This document shows, piece after piece, positions 27,034 to 34,695 of a stretch of DNA of 64,000 nt. Source of the DNA: Falsiruegeria mediterranea M17 (GTDB lineage Bacteria; Pseudomonadota; Alphaproteobacteria; Rhodobacterales; Rhodobacteraceae); contig NZ_ONZG01000003.1 in the NCBI RefSeq assembly GCF_900302455.1, forward strand, positions 434,001 to 498,000, read 5' to 3'. The notes beneath the pieces are model-generated. The model ran no database searches, had not been told where the DNA came from, and saw nothing but the letters and a program-made list of their open reading frames with translations. The translations under genes and the position numbers were made by a program. Numbering within the stretch: the first letter of the stretch is position 1; the number at the start of each line of letters is the position of its first letter.

Positions 27034-28197
27034 TCAGAACGCCTTGCCGCGCGCCGAGATCGGCCAGACCACCTCGACCTTGCCGCCACGCACGCCCACG
27101 TACCAATCGTGTACGTTGCAGGTGGGGTCACAGTGGCCGGGCACCAAGCGCAGCTTGTCGTTGACTTGCAAAACCGCGTTGGGGTCCGAGATCACACCGT
27201 GCTCGTCCGAACATTTGGCATAGGTCACATCATCGCGGCCAAAGACGACCGGCAACCCGCTGTCCACAGACTGCGCCTTAAGACCCGCATCAACGACCGC
27301 CAGATCGGCTTTGGCGTGGCTCATGACCGAGGTCAGGATGAACAACGCGTTCTCCCACTCGCCGTCATCAATCCGTTTGCCGTCCTTGTCGAGGATGCGG
27401 CCATAGTCGGCGTCCATAAAGGCGTATGAGCCGCACTGAAGTTCGTTGTAGACGCCCGATGCGCCCTCGAAATAGTAGCTGCCCGTGCCGCCACCGCCGA
27501 CGATGTCGCAGTCCAGTCCAAGTGCGGCAAGCGTGTCCACAGCGTCGCGGACCATAGCCACGGCGATGTCGATCTTTTCACGGCGATCGTCATAGCTGTC
27601 CATGTGCTGCATCGCGCCTTGATAGGCCTGGATGCCGGAAAACTTCAGCCCCGATGCTGCGTCGATGGCCTGGGCGATCTCGACAACCTCTGGAGTGGTC
27701 GTCACACCGCAGCGGCCCGCACCACAGTCGATTTCCACAAGGCATTCGATTTCGGTGCCGTGACGGGTCGCGGCCTCGCTGAGGTCAGCGACATTGGCCA
27801 GATCATCGACGCAAACCAAAGTACGTGCACCGAGCTTGGGTAGGCGCGCCAGACGGTCGATCTTGGCCGGGTCGCGGACTTGGTTCGAAACCAGCACGTC
27901 CTTGATGCCGCCGCGGGCAAAGACCTCGGCCTCGCTCACCTTTTGGCAACAGACGCCGCAGGAGTTGCCCAGCTTTTCCTGCAACAGGGCCACATCGACC
28001 GATTTGTGCATCTTGCCGTGGACGCGGTGGCGCACGCCCATCTGTGCGGCCAGATCGCCCATCTTGGTGATGTTGCGTTCCAAGGCGTCCAGGTCCAGCA
28101 CAAGGGCAGGGGTCTGAATGTCTGCCTCGGCCATGCCGGGCAGGGCGGGGATGTCATAGCCCACTTCAAGGCCTTCGAATTTTGCGGGTGCGTTCAT
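27034..28197 (-). CDS. bhcC: beta-Hydroxyaspartate aldolase BhcC (D-threonine aldolase family)
   Basis: A 387-residue PLP enzyme of the D-threonine aldolase / alanine racemase N-terminal fold. The PLP lysine is in RVHGKMHKS (Lys62 by family comparison). A C-terminal metal-site region VPGHCDPTCN matches the His/Cys metal ligands of D-threonine aldolases. In the BHA cycle it joins glycine and glyoxylate to (2R,3S)-beta-hydroxyaspartate. The ATG at 28195-28197 has GAGGATC upstream and is preferred over the frame opening at 28221. It lies 14 bases after bhcB in the order bhcA-bhcB-bhcC-bhcD. Confidence 0.9.
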   Translation of the reverse strand: MNAPAKFEGLEVGYDIPALPGMAEADIQTPALVLDLDALERNITKMGDLAAQMGVRHRVHGKMHKSVDVALLQEKLGNSCGVCCQKVSEAEVFARGGIKDVLVSNQVRDPAKIDRLARLPKLGARTLVCVDDLANVADLSEAATRHGTEIECLVEIDCGAGRCGVTTTPEVVEIAQAIDAASGLKFSGIQAYQGAMQHMDSYDDRREKIDIAVAMVRDAVDTLAALGLDCDIVGGGGTGSYYFEGASGVYNELQCGSYAFMDADYGRILDKDGKRIDDGEWENALFILTSVMSHAKADLAVVDAGLKAQSVDSGLPVVFGRDDVTYAKCSDEHGVISDPNAVLQVNDKLRLVPGHCDPTCNVHDWYVGVRGGKVEVVWPISARGKAF

Positions 28198-28211
28198 TAT
28201 CTTGATCCTCA

Positions 28212-29159
28212 TTACGTCCAAGGCAGGCGGTCCATGTCGACGTTGCCGCCGGTGATGATCACGCCCACGCGTTTGCCGGCAAAGACGCCGGGGTTTTTCA
28301 GGATGGTGGCCAGCGGCACGGCGCTGGAGGGTTCCAGCACTATCTTCATTCGCTGCCAGGCGAGTTTCATGGCCGCCACGATTTCATCTTCGCTGGCGGT
28401 CAAGATGTCGGTCACGTGGTTCTGGACGAAATGCCAGGTGTTCTCTTTCAGAGGCACTTTCAGGCCGTCGGCCACCGTCTGGGGGGCATCGTCCGCGATG
28501 ATGTGTCCGGCCTTGAAGCTGCGATAGGCGTCGTCGGCCTGCTCTGGCTCGGCGGCGTAGATCGCCGTTTCGGGGGCCGCATGGCTCATCCACAGGCAGG
28601 TGCCCGAGACCATGCCGCCGCCACCGATCGGAGCAATCACGGCGTCCAGCCCGTCGGTCTGCTCCATCAACTCCCGCGAGCAGGTGCCTTGTCCGGCGAT
28701 TACGCGCGGGTCGTTGTAAGGGTGCACAAAGTCGGCACCGGTTTCGGCGTGGACGCGGGCAAACACCTCTTCGCGGCTGCTGGTACACGGTTCGCATTCG
28801 GTAATCACCCCGCCATAGCCTCGCACGGCGGCCTTTTTGGCGTCGGGCGCAGTGCGGGGCATGACCACGTGGCAGGGGATGCCGCGCCGCCCGGCCGCAT
28901 AAGACAGTGACAACGCGTGATTGCCCGAGCTGTGCGTGGCAACACCACGTTTGGCGGCCTCGTCGTCCAGGCCAAACACAGCGTTTGACGCGCCGCGCAC
29001 CTTGAAGGCACCCGCCTTTTGCAGGTTCTCGCATTTGAAAAACAGCTGCGCGCCGGTCAAGTCGTCAAAGTAGGTCGAAGTCAGAACCGGTGTTCGATGG
29101 ATGTAGGGCGCGATGCGCTCATGCGCTTCGATCACGTCCCGGTAAGTTGGCAAGGTCAT
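28212..29159 (-). CDS. bhcB: beta-Hydroxyaspartate dehydratase BhcB (serine racemase/threonine dehydratase family)
   Basis: A 315-residue fold-type II PLP enzyme. The PLP lysine is Lys53 in NLQKAGAFKVRGA, followed by the phosphate-side loop SSGNHALSLSYAAG and a C-terminal VIITGGNVD. In the BHA cycle it dehydrates beta-hydroxyaspartate to iminosuccinate. Two starts are possible. The ATG at 29174 overlaps the bhcA stop (TGATG) but lacks a good ribosome site. The ATG at 29159 has AAGGA seven to eight bases upstream and gives the family-like MTLPTYRDV start, and is used here. Threonine dehydratase would be the naive call; the gene context argues for BhcB. Confidence 0.88.
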   Translation of the reverse strand: MTLPTYRDVIEAHERIAPYIHRTPVLTSTYFDDLTGAQLFFKCENLQKAGAFKVRGASNAVFGLDDEAAKRGVATHSSGNHALSLSYAAGRRGIPCHVVMPRTAPDAKKAAVRGYGGVITECEPCTSSREEVFARVHAETGADFVHPYNDPRVIAGQGTCSRELMEQTDGLDAVIAPIGGGGMVSGTCLWMSHAAPETAIYAAEPEQADDAYRSFKAGHIIADDAPQTVADGLKVPLKENTWHFVQNHVTDILTASEDEIVAAMKLAWQRMKIVLEPSSAVPLATILKNPGVFAGKRVGVIITGGNVDMDRLPWT

Positions 29160-29173
29160 GTTCAGGTCCTTCA

Positions 29174-30361
29174 TCACGCGGCATCCTGCTGTGGGTGGGC
29201 ATGCGACTGGCGATAGAATTCCTGCGCAGCGGCCACACCCGAACCCAGGCGGATGTTCATTCCCAGATCGGCCATGCACATTTCGGCCGTGGCAATTCCG
29301 GACAGGGCCATGACGTCGGTCATCGAGCCAAGGTGCCCGATACGGAACAGCTTGCCCGCGACCTCACCCAGCCCTACACCAAAGGCGGTGCCATAGGATT
29401 CGGCCGCATGAGCGACGATATCGGTGCCATTGATGCCCGGTGTCAGAACCGCGCTGACGGTATCGGATGCAACATCCGGCGAGGCGGCGCAGAGCTCCAG
29501 CCCCCAGGCACGGATCGCACGGCGGACACCTTCGGCGATGCGGTGATGGCGGGCAAAGACATTCTCCAGCCCTTCGTCCAGCAGCATCTGCGTGGTCAGC
29601 TTCAACCCGTTCATCAGCCCGACGGCGGGCGTGTAGGGGTAGGCGTTGTTGGCGTAACCGGCGGCCATGTCGCGCACGTCAAAGAAGGTGCGCGGAAGGG
29701 TGGCGGTTTCGGTCGCGGCCAATGCCTTGGCGCTGAAACCCACGATGGCGAGACCAGCGGGCAGCATGAACCCCTTTTGCGACCCGGTGACGGCGACATC
29801 GACGCCCCAATCGTCAAACCGGAAGTCCATCGACCCGATGGAACTGACCCCATCAACAAAGAACAGGGCCGGGTGGCCTGCGCTGTTGATGGCGCGACGG
29901 ATGGCGCCGATGTCCGAACGAACGCCGGTTGCGGTCTCGTTATGCGTCGCCAGCACCGCCTTGATCCGGTGATGGGTGTCGGCGGTTAGGATTTCTTCAT
30001 AGCGGGCCGCATCAATACCGTCTCCCCAGCGGGTTTCAACGATCTGCACGTCCAGCCCATGGCGCTGGCACATGTCGATCCAGCGGTGTGAGAACATGCC
30101 GTTGCGCGCGACCAGAACCGCGTCACCGGGAGACAGCGTATTGCAGATCGCCGTCTCCCAGCCGCCGGTGCCCGAGGCTGGGAAGAGAAACACCTCGGCC
30201 GAATTGCTTTTCAAAACCTGACGCACGCCCTCGCGGGCGGGATGCAGGATGTCACCAAACAGCGACGAGCGGTGGTCGATGCTGGGCATGTCGCAGGCCT
30301 TGCGCACCACTTCGGGGATATTGGTGGGGCCTGGAATGAACAGAGGATTTTGATGGCTCAT
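29174..30361 (-). CDS. bhcA: Aspartate-glyoxylate aminotransferase BhcA
   Basis: A 395-residue fold-type I PLP aminotransferase of the alanine/serine-glyoxylate class. It opens with the substrate motif FIPGPTNIPE and has SGTGGWE near residues 63-69, Asp170 in FFVDGVSSIGS and the PLP lysine Lys196 in GSQKGFMLP. In the BHA cycle it transfers the amino group of aspartate to glyoxylate, giving oxaloacetate and glycine. The ATG at 30359-30361 has AAGGAG upstream; the frame that opens at 30439 is rejected. It is the first gene of bhcABCD and is divergent from bhcR. Confidence 0.92.
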   Translation of the reverse strand: MSHQNPLFIPGPTNIPEVVRKACDMPSIDHRSSLFGDILHPAREGVRQVLKSNSAEVFLFPASGTGGWETAICNTLSPGDAVLVARNGMFSHRWIDMCQRHGLDVQIVETRWGDGIDAARYEEILTADTHHRIKAVLATHNETATGVRSDIGAIRRAINSAGHPALFFVDGVSSIGSMDFRFDDWGVDVAVTGSQKGFMLPAGLAIVGFSAKALAATETATLPRTFFDVRDMAAGYANNAYPYTPAVGLMNGLKLTTQMLLDEGLENVFARHHRIAEGVRRAIRAWGLELCAASPDVASDTVSAVLTPGINGTDIVAHAAESYGTAFGVGLGEVAGKLFRIGHLGSMTDVMALSGIATAEMCMADLGMNIRLGSGVAAAQEFYRQSHAHPQQDAA

Positions 30362-30419
30362 GGCCGTCTCCTTGATTGCTTGGGAACCAGCGTATAAGAG
30401 GGCACACGCGTCAGCAATT

Positions 30420-30442
30420 TTTTTGAAAAAATATTTCAAAAA
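30420..30442. promoter_or_regulatory. Perfect inverted repeat in the bhcA-bhcR intergenic region
   Basis: TTTTTGAAA (30420-30428) and TTTCAAAAA (30434-30442) are perfect 9-bp arms with a 5-nt spacer, 59 bp before the bhcA ATG in an AT-rich patch. Symmetry and place fit an operator for the divergent IclR regulator BhcR. Binding is inferred, not shown. Confidence 0.6.
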
Positions 30443-30448
30443 CAGAGA

Positions 30449-30492
30449 TTGTGGAAAAATTGTTTCTTGTCAGATGGTTGAATTTTTCACAA
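30449..30492. promoter_or_regulatory. Second, wider inverted repeat in the bhcA-bhcR intergenic region
   Basis: TTGTGGAAAAATT (30449-30461) and AATTTTTCACAA (30481-30492) form an inverted repeat interrupted by one extra G, with a 19-nt spacer. The right arm is 33 bp before bhcR. With the neighbouring palindrome it gives the intergenic region two candidate sites, as expected when a regulator controls both its own gene and the divergent operon. Confidence 0.45.
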
Positions 30493-30525
30493 TATGAAAT
30501 CTATTTTCGTTCTTGAGGTGGCGCA

Positions 30526-31353
30526 ATGAATGACCCTGTGGAATCGACCGACAAACGCTCGCGTGGACGCCCGCGCGGATGGCACGACAAGACCGAGCAG
30601 AACACGATCAAATCGCTGGACCGCGCCATCGTCGTGCTGCAGCGATTGGGGGAGCTAGGCGCTGTCACCCTGACCGACCTGGCATCTGATCTCGGCCAAT
30701 CTCCGGCGACAGTCTATCGTGTGCTGGTGACGTTCCAAAACCGCGAGCTTGTGGATTTCGACGACCGCGCGCAGCTGTGGAGCGTTGGACCAGGTGCGTT
30801 CCTGATCGGCGCAACCTTCCTGCGCCGAACCAGCCTTGTGGAGCGGGCGCGGCCCATCCTGCGCGCGTTGATGCAAGAGACCGGAGAGACCGCCAACCTT
30901 GGCATCGAACGCAACGGTGAGGTGCTGTTTGTCAGCCAGGTTGAGACACATTCCAACATACGGGCCTTTTTCCCGCCCGGTACGGTGTCGGAGATGCATG
31001 CCTCGGGCATAGGCAAGGCGCTGCTGGCCTTCATGGCTGAGGATCGGCGCGACGCGATCTTGTCGGTGCAGCCGCTGACAACCTACACGGCACAGACGCT
31101 GACCCAGCTTGACGCGCTGATCGAGGATTTGCGGATCAGTCAGGGTCGTGGCTATGCCTTTGACGCGGATGAGAAAACAGACGGTATGCGTTGCATCGCT
31201 GCCCCCGTGTTCGACGCCTTTGGCGAGCCGGTCGCGGGCATATCGGTCTCAGGCCCGACCGTTCGGGTCACGGATGAAGACATCGAAGGCTTGGCGCAAG
31301 CGGTCAAATCCGCTGCGCGCAGTTTGTCGATTGCGATGGGGGCGTCGGTTTAG
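30526..31353 (+). CDS. bhcR: IclR-family regulator of the beta-hydroxyaspartate cycle, BhcR
   Basis: A 275-residue IclR-type regulator. A basic N-terminal stretch (KRSRGRPRGWHDK) precedes a winged HTH (about residues 28-85, TLTDLASDLGQSPATVYRVL) and a C-terminal effector domain with the conserved MHASGIGKALLAF and GMRCIAAPVFD. In known bhc loci the divergent IclR protein senses glyoxylate and controls bhcABCD, and the arrangement here is the same. The ATG follows GAGGTGGCGCA. Its stop overlaps the convergent stop of the next gene by four bases. Confidence 0.9.
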   Translation: MNDPVESTDKRSRGRPRGWHDKTEQNTIKSLDRAIVVLQRLGELGAVTLTDLASDLGQSPATVYRVLVTFQNRELVDFDDRAQLWSVGPGAFLIGATFLRRTSLVERARPILRALMQETGETANLGIERNGEVLFVSQVETHSNIRAFFPPGTVSEMHASGIGKALLAFMAEDRRDAILSVQPLTTYTAQTLTQLDALIEDLRISQGRGYAFDADEKTDGMRCIAAPVFDAFGEPVAGISVSGPTVRVTDEDIEGLAQAVKSAARSLSIAMGASV

Positions 31354-31697
31354 CTGCCCGAGGCGACGCTCGGCGGGCAGCTGACCTGTGAATAGAACTG
31401 GCCCGAGATGTTTTCATACATGCTCGACCAGATCACCCGGCACCCGGTGGCCTGCTGAATGGCTGTCGCCGCTTGAACGCTGCGGCGACGCGGGGGCGGG
31501 CCGTAAGGGTTGAGGTTGTTCCAATCGCGGGTCGCCCGGTAGGTGACCGGCGTGTCCGCGACCTGAACCACTTCCCAGGTGCGGCTCATGACGCCAACGG
31601 ATTTGGTGGGGTATTCCGGCTTGGTCAAAGTGGTGGCCTCGCAGCCTGCGACAGCAAGAGCTGCGAGCAGAACAGGAACTGTTGCGCGGATTTTCAT
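31350..31697 (-). CDS. Small predicted lipoprotein, unknown function
   Basis: A 115-residue protein with a lipoprotein signal (MKIRATVPVLLAALAVAGC, lipid-modified Cys19). The mature part contains TWEVVQVADTPVTYRATRDWNNLNPYGPPPRRR and two further Cys residues. I do not recognise the family. The start at 31695-31697 gives the lipobox directly; the longer frame to 31898 is not supported. Its stop (TAA) overlaps the bhcR stop (TAG) by three bases in the convergent direction. Expected location is the outer or inner membrane, facing the periplasm. Confidence 0.7.
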   Translation of the reverse strand: MKIRATVPVLLAALAVAGCEATTLTKPEYPTKSVGVMSRTWEVVQVADTPVTYRATRDWNNLNPYGPPPRRRSVQAATAIQQATGCRVIWSSMYENISGQFYSQVSCPPSVASGS

Positions 31698-31776
31698 CGA
31701 CCAAACTCCGTCATTTTGAATGCTATGACTCTGTTTGACCAAATTTCGCGCGGCCTGTGAACCCCCGACGCCTGTA

Positions 31777-32607
31777 TTAGCGTGGCGGGGACAGAGGCAT
31801 GTGGCGATTGACGTCTTTGTACAACAGGTAGCGGAACCGACCGGGACCGCCCGCATAACAGGCCTGCGGGCAGAAGGCGCGCAGCCACATGTAATCACCG
31901 GCCTCGACCTCGACCCAGTCCTGGTTCAGCCGATAGACGGCCTTGCCTTCGAGCACGTAGAGTCCGTGTTCCATCACATGGGTTTCCGCAAAGGGGATCA
32001 CGCCACCTGGCAGGAAGTTGACGATATTGACGTGCATGTCGTGGCGCAGGTCTTCAGGTTCCACAAAGCGGGTGGTGGACCAGCGCCCCTCGGTTCCCGG
32101 CATCTCGTTCGGGGCAACGTCCTGCTCGCGAGTGACAAAAGGCTCTGGCAAGTCAATTCCGTCAACCGCTTGGTATGCCTTGCGGATCCAGTGAAACCGC
32201 GCTGCCGGTCCGGCGTGGTTCTTCAAACGCCAGGCGCATCCTGCGGGCAGATAGGCATAGCCGCCCGCTTCGAGCACATGATCGGTTTGGTCTATGGTCA
32301 GCGTCACCGCTCCCTCGACAACGAACAGCACCCCTTGGGCGTTTGGGTCGGTTTCCGGGCGTTCGCTGCCGCCACCGGGCTGAACCTCCATGATGTAATG
32401 CGAAAAGGTCTCGGCAAAGCCGCTCATCGGGCGGGCCAGAACCCAAACGCGCGTCTTGTCCCAGAAGGGCAAAAAGCTGGTAACGATGTCGCGCATCGTG
32501 CCTTTGGGGATGACGGCATAGGCGGTGGTGAACATGGCGCGGTCGGTCAAAAGCTGCTCTTGTCCGGGGTGGCCGCCGGTTGGGGCGTAGTAGGTGGGAT
32601 GTGCCAT
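31777..32607 (-). CDS. allE: (S)-Ureidoglycine aminohydrolase
   Basis: A 276-residue bicupin matching (S)-ureidoglycine aminohydrolase (AllE/YlbA). It starts MAHPTYYAPTGGHPGQ and has LPFWDKTRVWVLARPMSGFAETFSHYIMEV-like sequence and metal-site residues in FAETHVMEHGLYVLEG (about residues 200-215). It hydrolyses ureidoglycine to ureidoglycolate and ammonia, the step just before AllA. It lies about 8 kb from allA on the other side of the bhc operon. Allantoate amidohydrolase, which would feed it, is not in the window. The call is firm. Confidence 0.9.
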   Translation of the reverse strand: MAHPTYYAPTGGHPGQEQLLTDRAMFTTAYAVIPKGTMRDIVTSFLPFWDKTRVWVLARPMSGFAETFSHYIMEVQPGGGSERPETDPNAQGVLFVVEGAVTLTIDQTDHVLEAGGYAYLPAGCAWRLKNHAGPAARFHWIRKAYQAVDGIDLPEPFVTREQDVAPNEMPGTEGRWSTTRFVEPEDLRHDMHVNIVNFLPGGVIPFAETHVMEHGLYVLEGKAVYRLNQDWVEVEAGDYMWLRAFCPQACYAGGPGRFRYLLYKDVNRHMPLSPPR

Positions 32608-32819
32608 GAATGCCTCGTATCCTGAGAGTTGAGGGCACTATGCGGGGATGATGATTGGCTGGAAAGGCGGGTTAATCGGATAGCTTTCTTCTGGATATTT
32701 TGAAGATTTGCATTTGGGGGTTTGGACAAGCCGACGCGGGCCGTGTAACGATGGGACAAAGACTGTGTTCGATGCGCTGGTGCTGTGTGATCGAACCATC
32801 AGGAGCATTTGAGGCAGCA

Positions 32820-33167
32820 ATGAAGCATTTGATTTCGGTCGTTTTTCTGTCGGCGGTGTTGGCCGTTGCAGCACAAGCCAAACCCTTGTCGCGGATCATC
32901 AGCGAGATCGGGCTTACACCGGGCGACTATAAGGTGATGCAGGCCACGGTGGATCAGTTGTTTGTCAACGGCATTCCCAGCGTTGGTCGGCAACTGTCGT
33001 GGAACAATCCGGATTCGGGTTCGAAGGGGACGGTGAGGCTCCGGGCACGGCAGGGCAACTGCGTTTTCATGCAGCATTTCGTGTATCCCAAAGGGGCGCC
33101 GCAGTCGCGGGAGATCCGCACGCGATGGTGCCAGGATGCAAATGGCACCTGGTTGTTGACCCCTTAA
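32820..33167 (+). CDS. Small secreted protein, unknown function
   Basis: A 115-residue protein with a signal peptide (MKHLISVVFLSAVLAVAAQA, cleavage about residue 20). The mature part has two Cys residues spaced about 26 apart (GNCVF, RWCQD) that could form a disulfide, and ends CQDANGTWLLTP. The ending resembles the C-terminal region of some 17-kDa surface-antigen-like proteins, but the similarity is weak. The ATG follows GAGGCAGCA and is preferred to the upstream start at 32700. It stands alone, followed by repeat copy B. Confidence 0.65.
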   Translation: MKHLISVVFLSAVLAVAAQAKPLSRIISEIGLTPGDYKVMQATVDQLFVNGIPSVGRQLSWNNPDSGSKGTVRLRARQGNCVFMQHFVYPKGAPQSREIRTRWCQDANGTWLLTP

Positions 33168-33472
33168 GTTACCGAATTAAGAGCACCAGCTTGCCAACTG
33201 CGCGGCCTGTCGGCCTTGCGTCCTGCGGACGGCGGGGGGCCAGGCTCATGCGGGCAAAGCCCGCATGAGCCTGGCCCAACGGGAGGAGATGTCCCGCAAG
33301 GGGCATTGACGACGGGCGGGAGCATTTCGAGGTGGGGCAGTAGGGTCTTGTCGCTGAGATTTGCGGTAAGTACGGTGCGGATGGGTTTGTGGGATAGAAG
33401 GGGGATCGCTTGACCCACAGGCGGCCCTCGCAAGACACCCCCGAACCCAGGGGACAAACAGGGAAAACGAAA
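33168..33472. other. Gene-free stretch before gcvH, holding repeat copy B
   Basis: About 305 bases without a convincing gene. The first two thirds are repeat copy B (33198-33333). The rest (33334-33472) is the probable gcvH leader. I looked there for a glycine riboswitch and did not see its conserved GGAGAG / CCGAAGGGGCAA-like parts. The gcvH ribosome site is weak (GGGAAAACGAAA). Confidence 0.6.
33198..33333 (-). repeat. Dispersed structured repeat, copy B (inverse of copy A)
   Basis: Read on the minus strand it begins CCTCGAA, then GCTCCCGCCC (33314-33323 on the plus strand), CTCCCGTTGGGCC, and the same perfect 19-bp hairpin as copy A (arms 33237-33255 and 33259-33277, three-base loop). The tail GTCCGCAGGACGC is shared. 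It differs from copy A by a few substitutions and a short length change after the hairpin. Unlike most copies it does not follow the stop of a gene in its own orientation. Confidence 0.85.
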
Positions 33473-33832
33473 ATGAAGTATACCGAAGAACATGAATGGT
33501 TGCTGCCCGAGGGCGATTTGATCGTGGTTGGCATCACTGCGCATGCGGCCGAGCAGTTGGGGGACGTGGTGTTCATCGAACTGCCGGAAGAAGGCACCGA
33601 AGTGTCCAAGGATGATGAGATTGTTGTTATCGAAAGCGTCAAAGCGGCCTCGGACATCTTGGCCCCGCTAGACGGCGAGATCGTCGAGGTCAACGAGGCG
33701 CTGGTTGACGCACCCGGACGCGTCAACGAAGACCCGATGGGCGAGGCGTGGTTCTTCAAGATGAAGCCATCCGATCTGTCGCCCATGGACGATTACATGG
33801 ACGAAGCCGGGTACAAGGATTTCATAAGCTGA
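33473..33832 (+). CDS. gcvH: Glycine cleavage system H protein
   Basis: A 119-residue lipoyl-carrier protein of normal length. It starts MKYTEEHEW; the lipoylated lysine is Lys57 in VVIESVKAASD, and the C-terminal part (NEDPMGEAWFFKM) is standard. It shuttles the aminomethyl group between P and T proteins in glycine cleavage. The frame opens upstream at 33410, but the ATG at 33473 gives the exact family N-terminus. No gcvT or gcvP is adjacent; both flanks hold structured repeats. Glycine metabolism links it to the neighbouring bhc genes, which consume glycine with glyoxylate. Confidence 0.93.
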   Translation: MKYTEEHEWLLPEGDLIVVGITAHAAEQLGDVVFIELPEEGTEVSKDDEIVVIESVKAASDILAPLDGEIVEVNEALVDAPGRVNEDPMGEAWFFKMKPSDLSPMDDYMDEAGYKDFIS

Positions 33833-33848
33833 TTCCGAGCTCCGGAGC

Positions 33849-33936
33849 GGCTCCCGCCCGTCGGTTCAGCCCTGACGGGCCGACCTCCCGTTGGGCCGGG
33901 CAGCGCCGCGCTAAACGCGGCGCTGCGGTTGCGCCA
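33849..33936 (+). repeat. Dispersed structured repeat, copy D
   Basis: GGCTCCCGCCC (33849-33859) begins 17 bases after the gcvH stop. A first hairpin follows (GTCGG/CCGAC outside, GCCC-TGAC-GGGC inside), then CCTCCCGTTGGGCC (33884-33897) and a second hairpin with perfect 10-bp arms (33901-33910, 33916-33925) around CTAAA. It is in the same orientation as gcvH and could act as its 3' end. Confidence 0.82.
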
Positions 33937-34047
33937 AGTCTCTAGGCTCTTGCGCAGGCAAACCCGTTCTTAAGTGGGCACAGGATTGATTTTCGAGAGA
34001 TCTAGCCTAGGCTGATTTGCGACAAGCCGCGAAACGGGAGGGGCGAC

Positions 34048-34671
34048 ATGAAATCTTGGTATCTGGCCACGTTATCGGCTCTTTGTGGCACTTGGGCTTT
34101 GGCCGCTGATCCGTCTTTTGACTGTGCCAAGGCACAGAGCGATGCGGAGATCGCTGTGTGCAGTTCGGACGCATTGGCCGAGCTCGATGTCGAAGTGACG
34201 CGCCTCTACCGATTGGCAGCGTCGGATGTATCCGGTGAGCGGCTGAATGAATTGAAGGCGATGCAACGCGGCTGGATCAAGGGCCGTGACGAGTGCTGGA
34301 AGTCGTCGCTGGGCTTGGACACATGCGTTGCCAACGAATACGCGTTTCGCATCATGGATTTGAGAACCGGTTACGCCAACGCGCGGACCGAAGATGCAGC
34401 CGGGGTCAGTAACGGCCCGAAAGTTCTGGCGTGTGATGGGTTCGACGCGGCCATCGGTGTGGTGTTTGTCAACTCCCGCGCTCCGATGGCAGTGCTGAAA
34501 TGGCGGGATATGGCCGTCGCCCTTCCGTCTGTTCCCACCGGCTCTGGTGCAAAATATGAAAGTGACGCCTTCTTGGACGGAGCGTCCTCTCTTTTCACCA
34601 AGGGAGACGAGGCGCTGTTCATGCCCCCCGGTGGGGCAGAGCTGAAATGCCGTATCGAAGAGGTCGGGTAG
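34048..34671 (+). CDS. LprI-like plus MliC-like secreted protein (probable lysozyme inhibitor)
   Basis: A 207-residue secreted protein with a signal peptide ending WALAA (about residue 20). Residues about 24-110 form an LprI/DUF1311-type domain with paired Cys (FDCAKAQSDAEIAVCSS, RDECW, DTCVANEY). Residues about 130-205 resemble MliC inhibitors of c-type lysozyme, with SDAFLDGASSLFTKGDEALF and a final Cys in ELKCRIE. Both families are linked with resisting lysozyme, so the fusion predicts a periplasmic lysozyme inhibitor. The activity is inferred. The ATG has GGGAGGGGCGAC upstream. Confidence 0.75.
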   Translation: MKSWYLATLSALCGTWALAADPSFDCAKAQSDAEIAVCSSDALAELDVEVTRLYRLAASDVSGERLNELKAMQRGWIKGRDECWKSSLGLDTCVANEYAFRIMDLRTGYANARTEDAAGVSNGPKVLACDGFDAAIGVVFVNSRAPMAVLKWRDMAVALPSVPTGSGAKYESDAFLDGASSLFTKGDEALFMPPGGAELKCRIEEVG

Positions 34672-34695
34672 GCCCCGACCTCTCAACCGATCACG

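Noticed and set aside
33334-33472. Possible glycine riboswitch before gcvH
   Set aside because: The conserved core elements of the glycine aptamer are not visible; most of the leader is repeat copy B and unstructured sequence.
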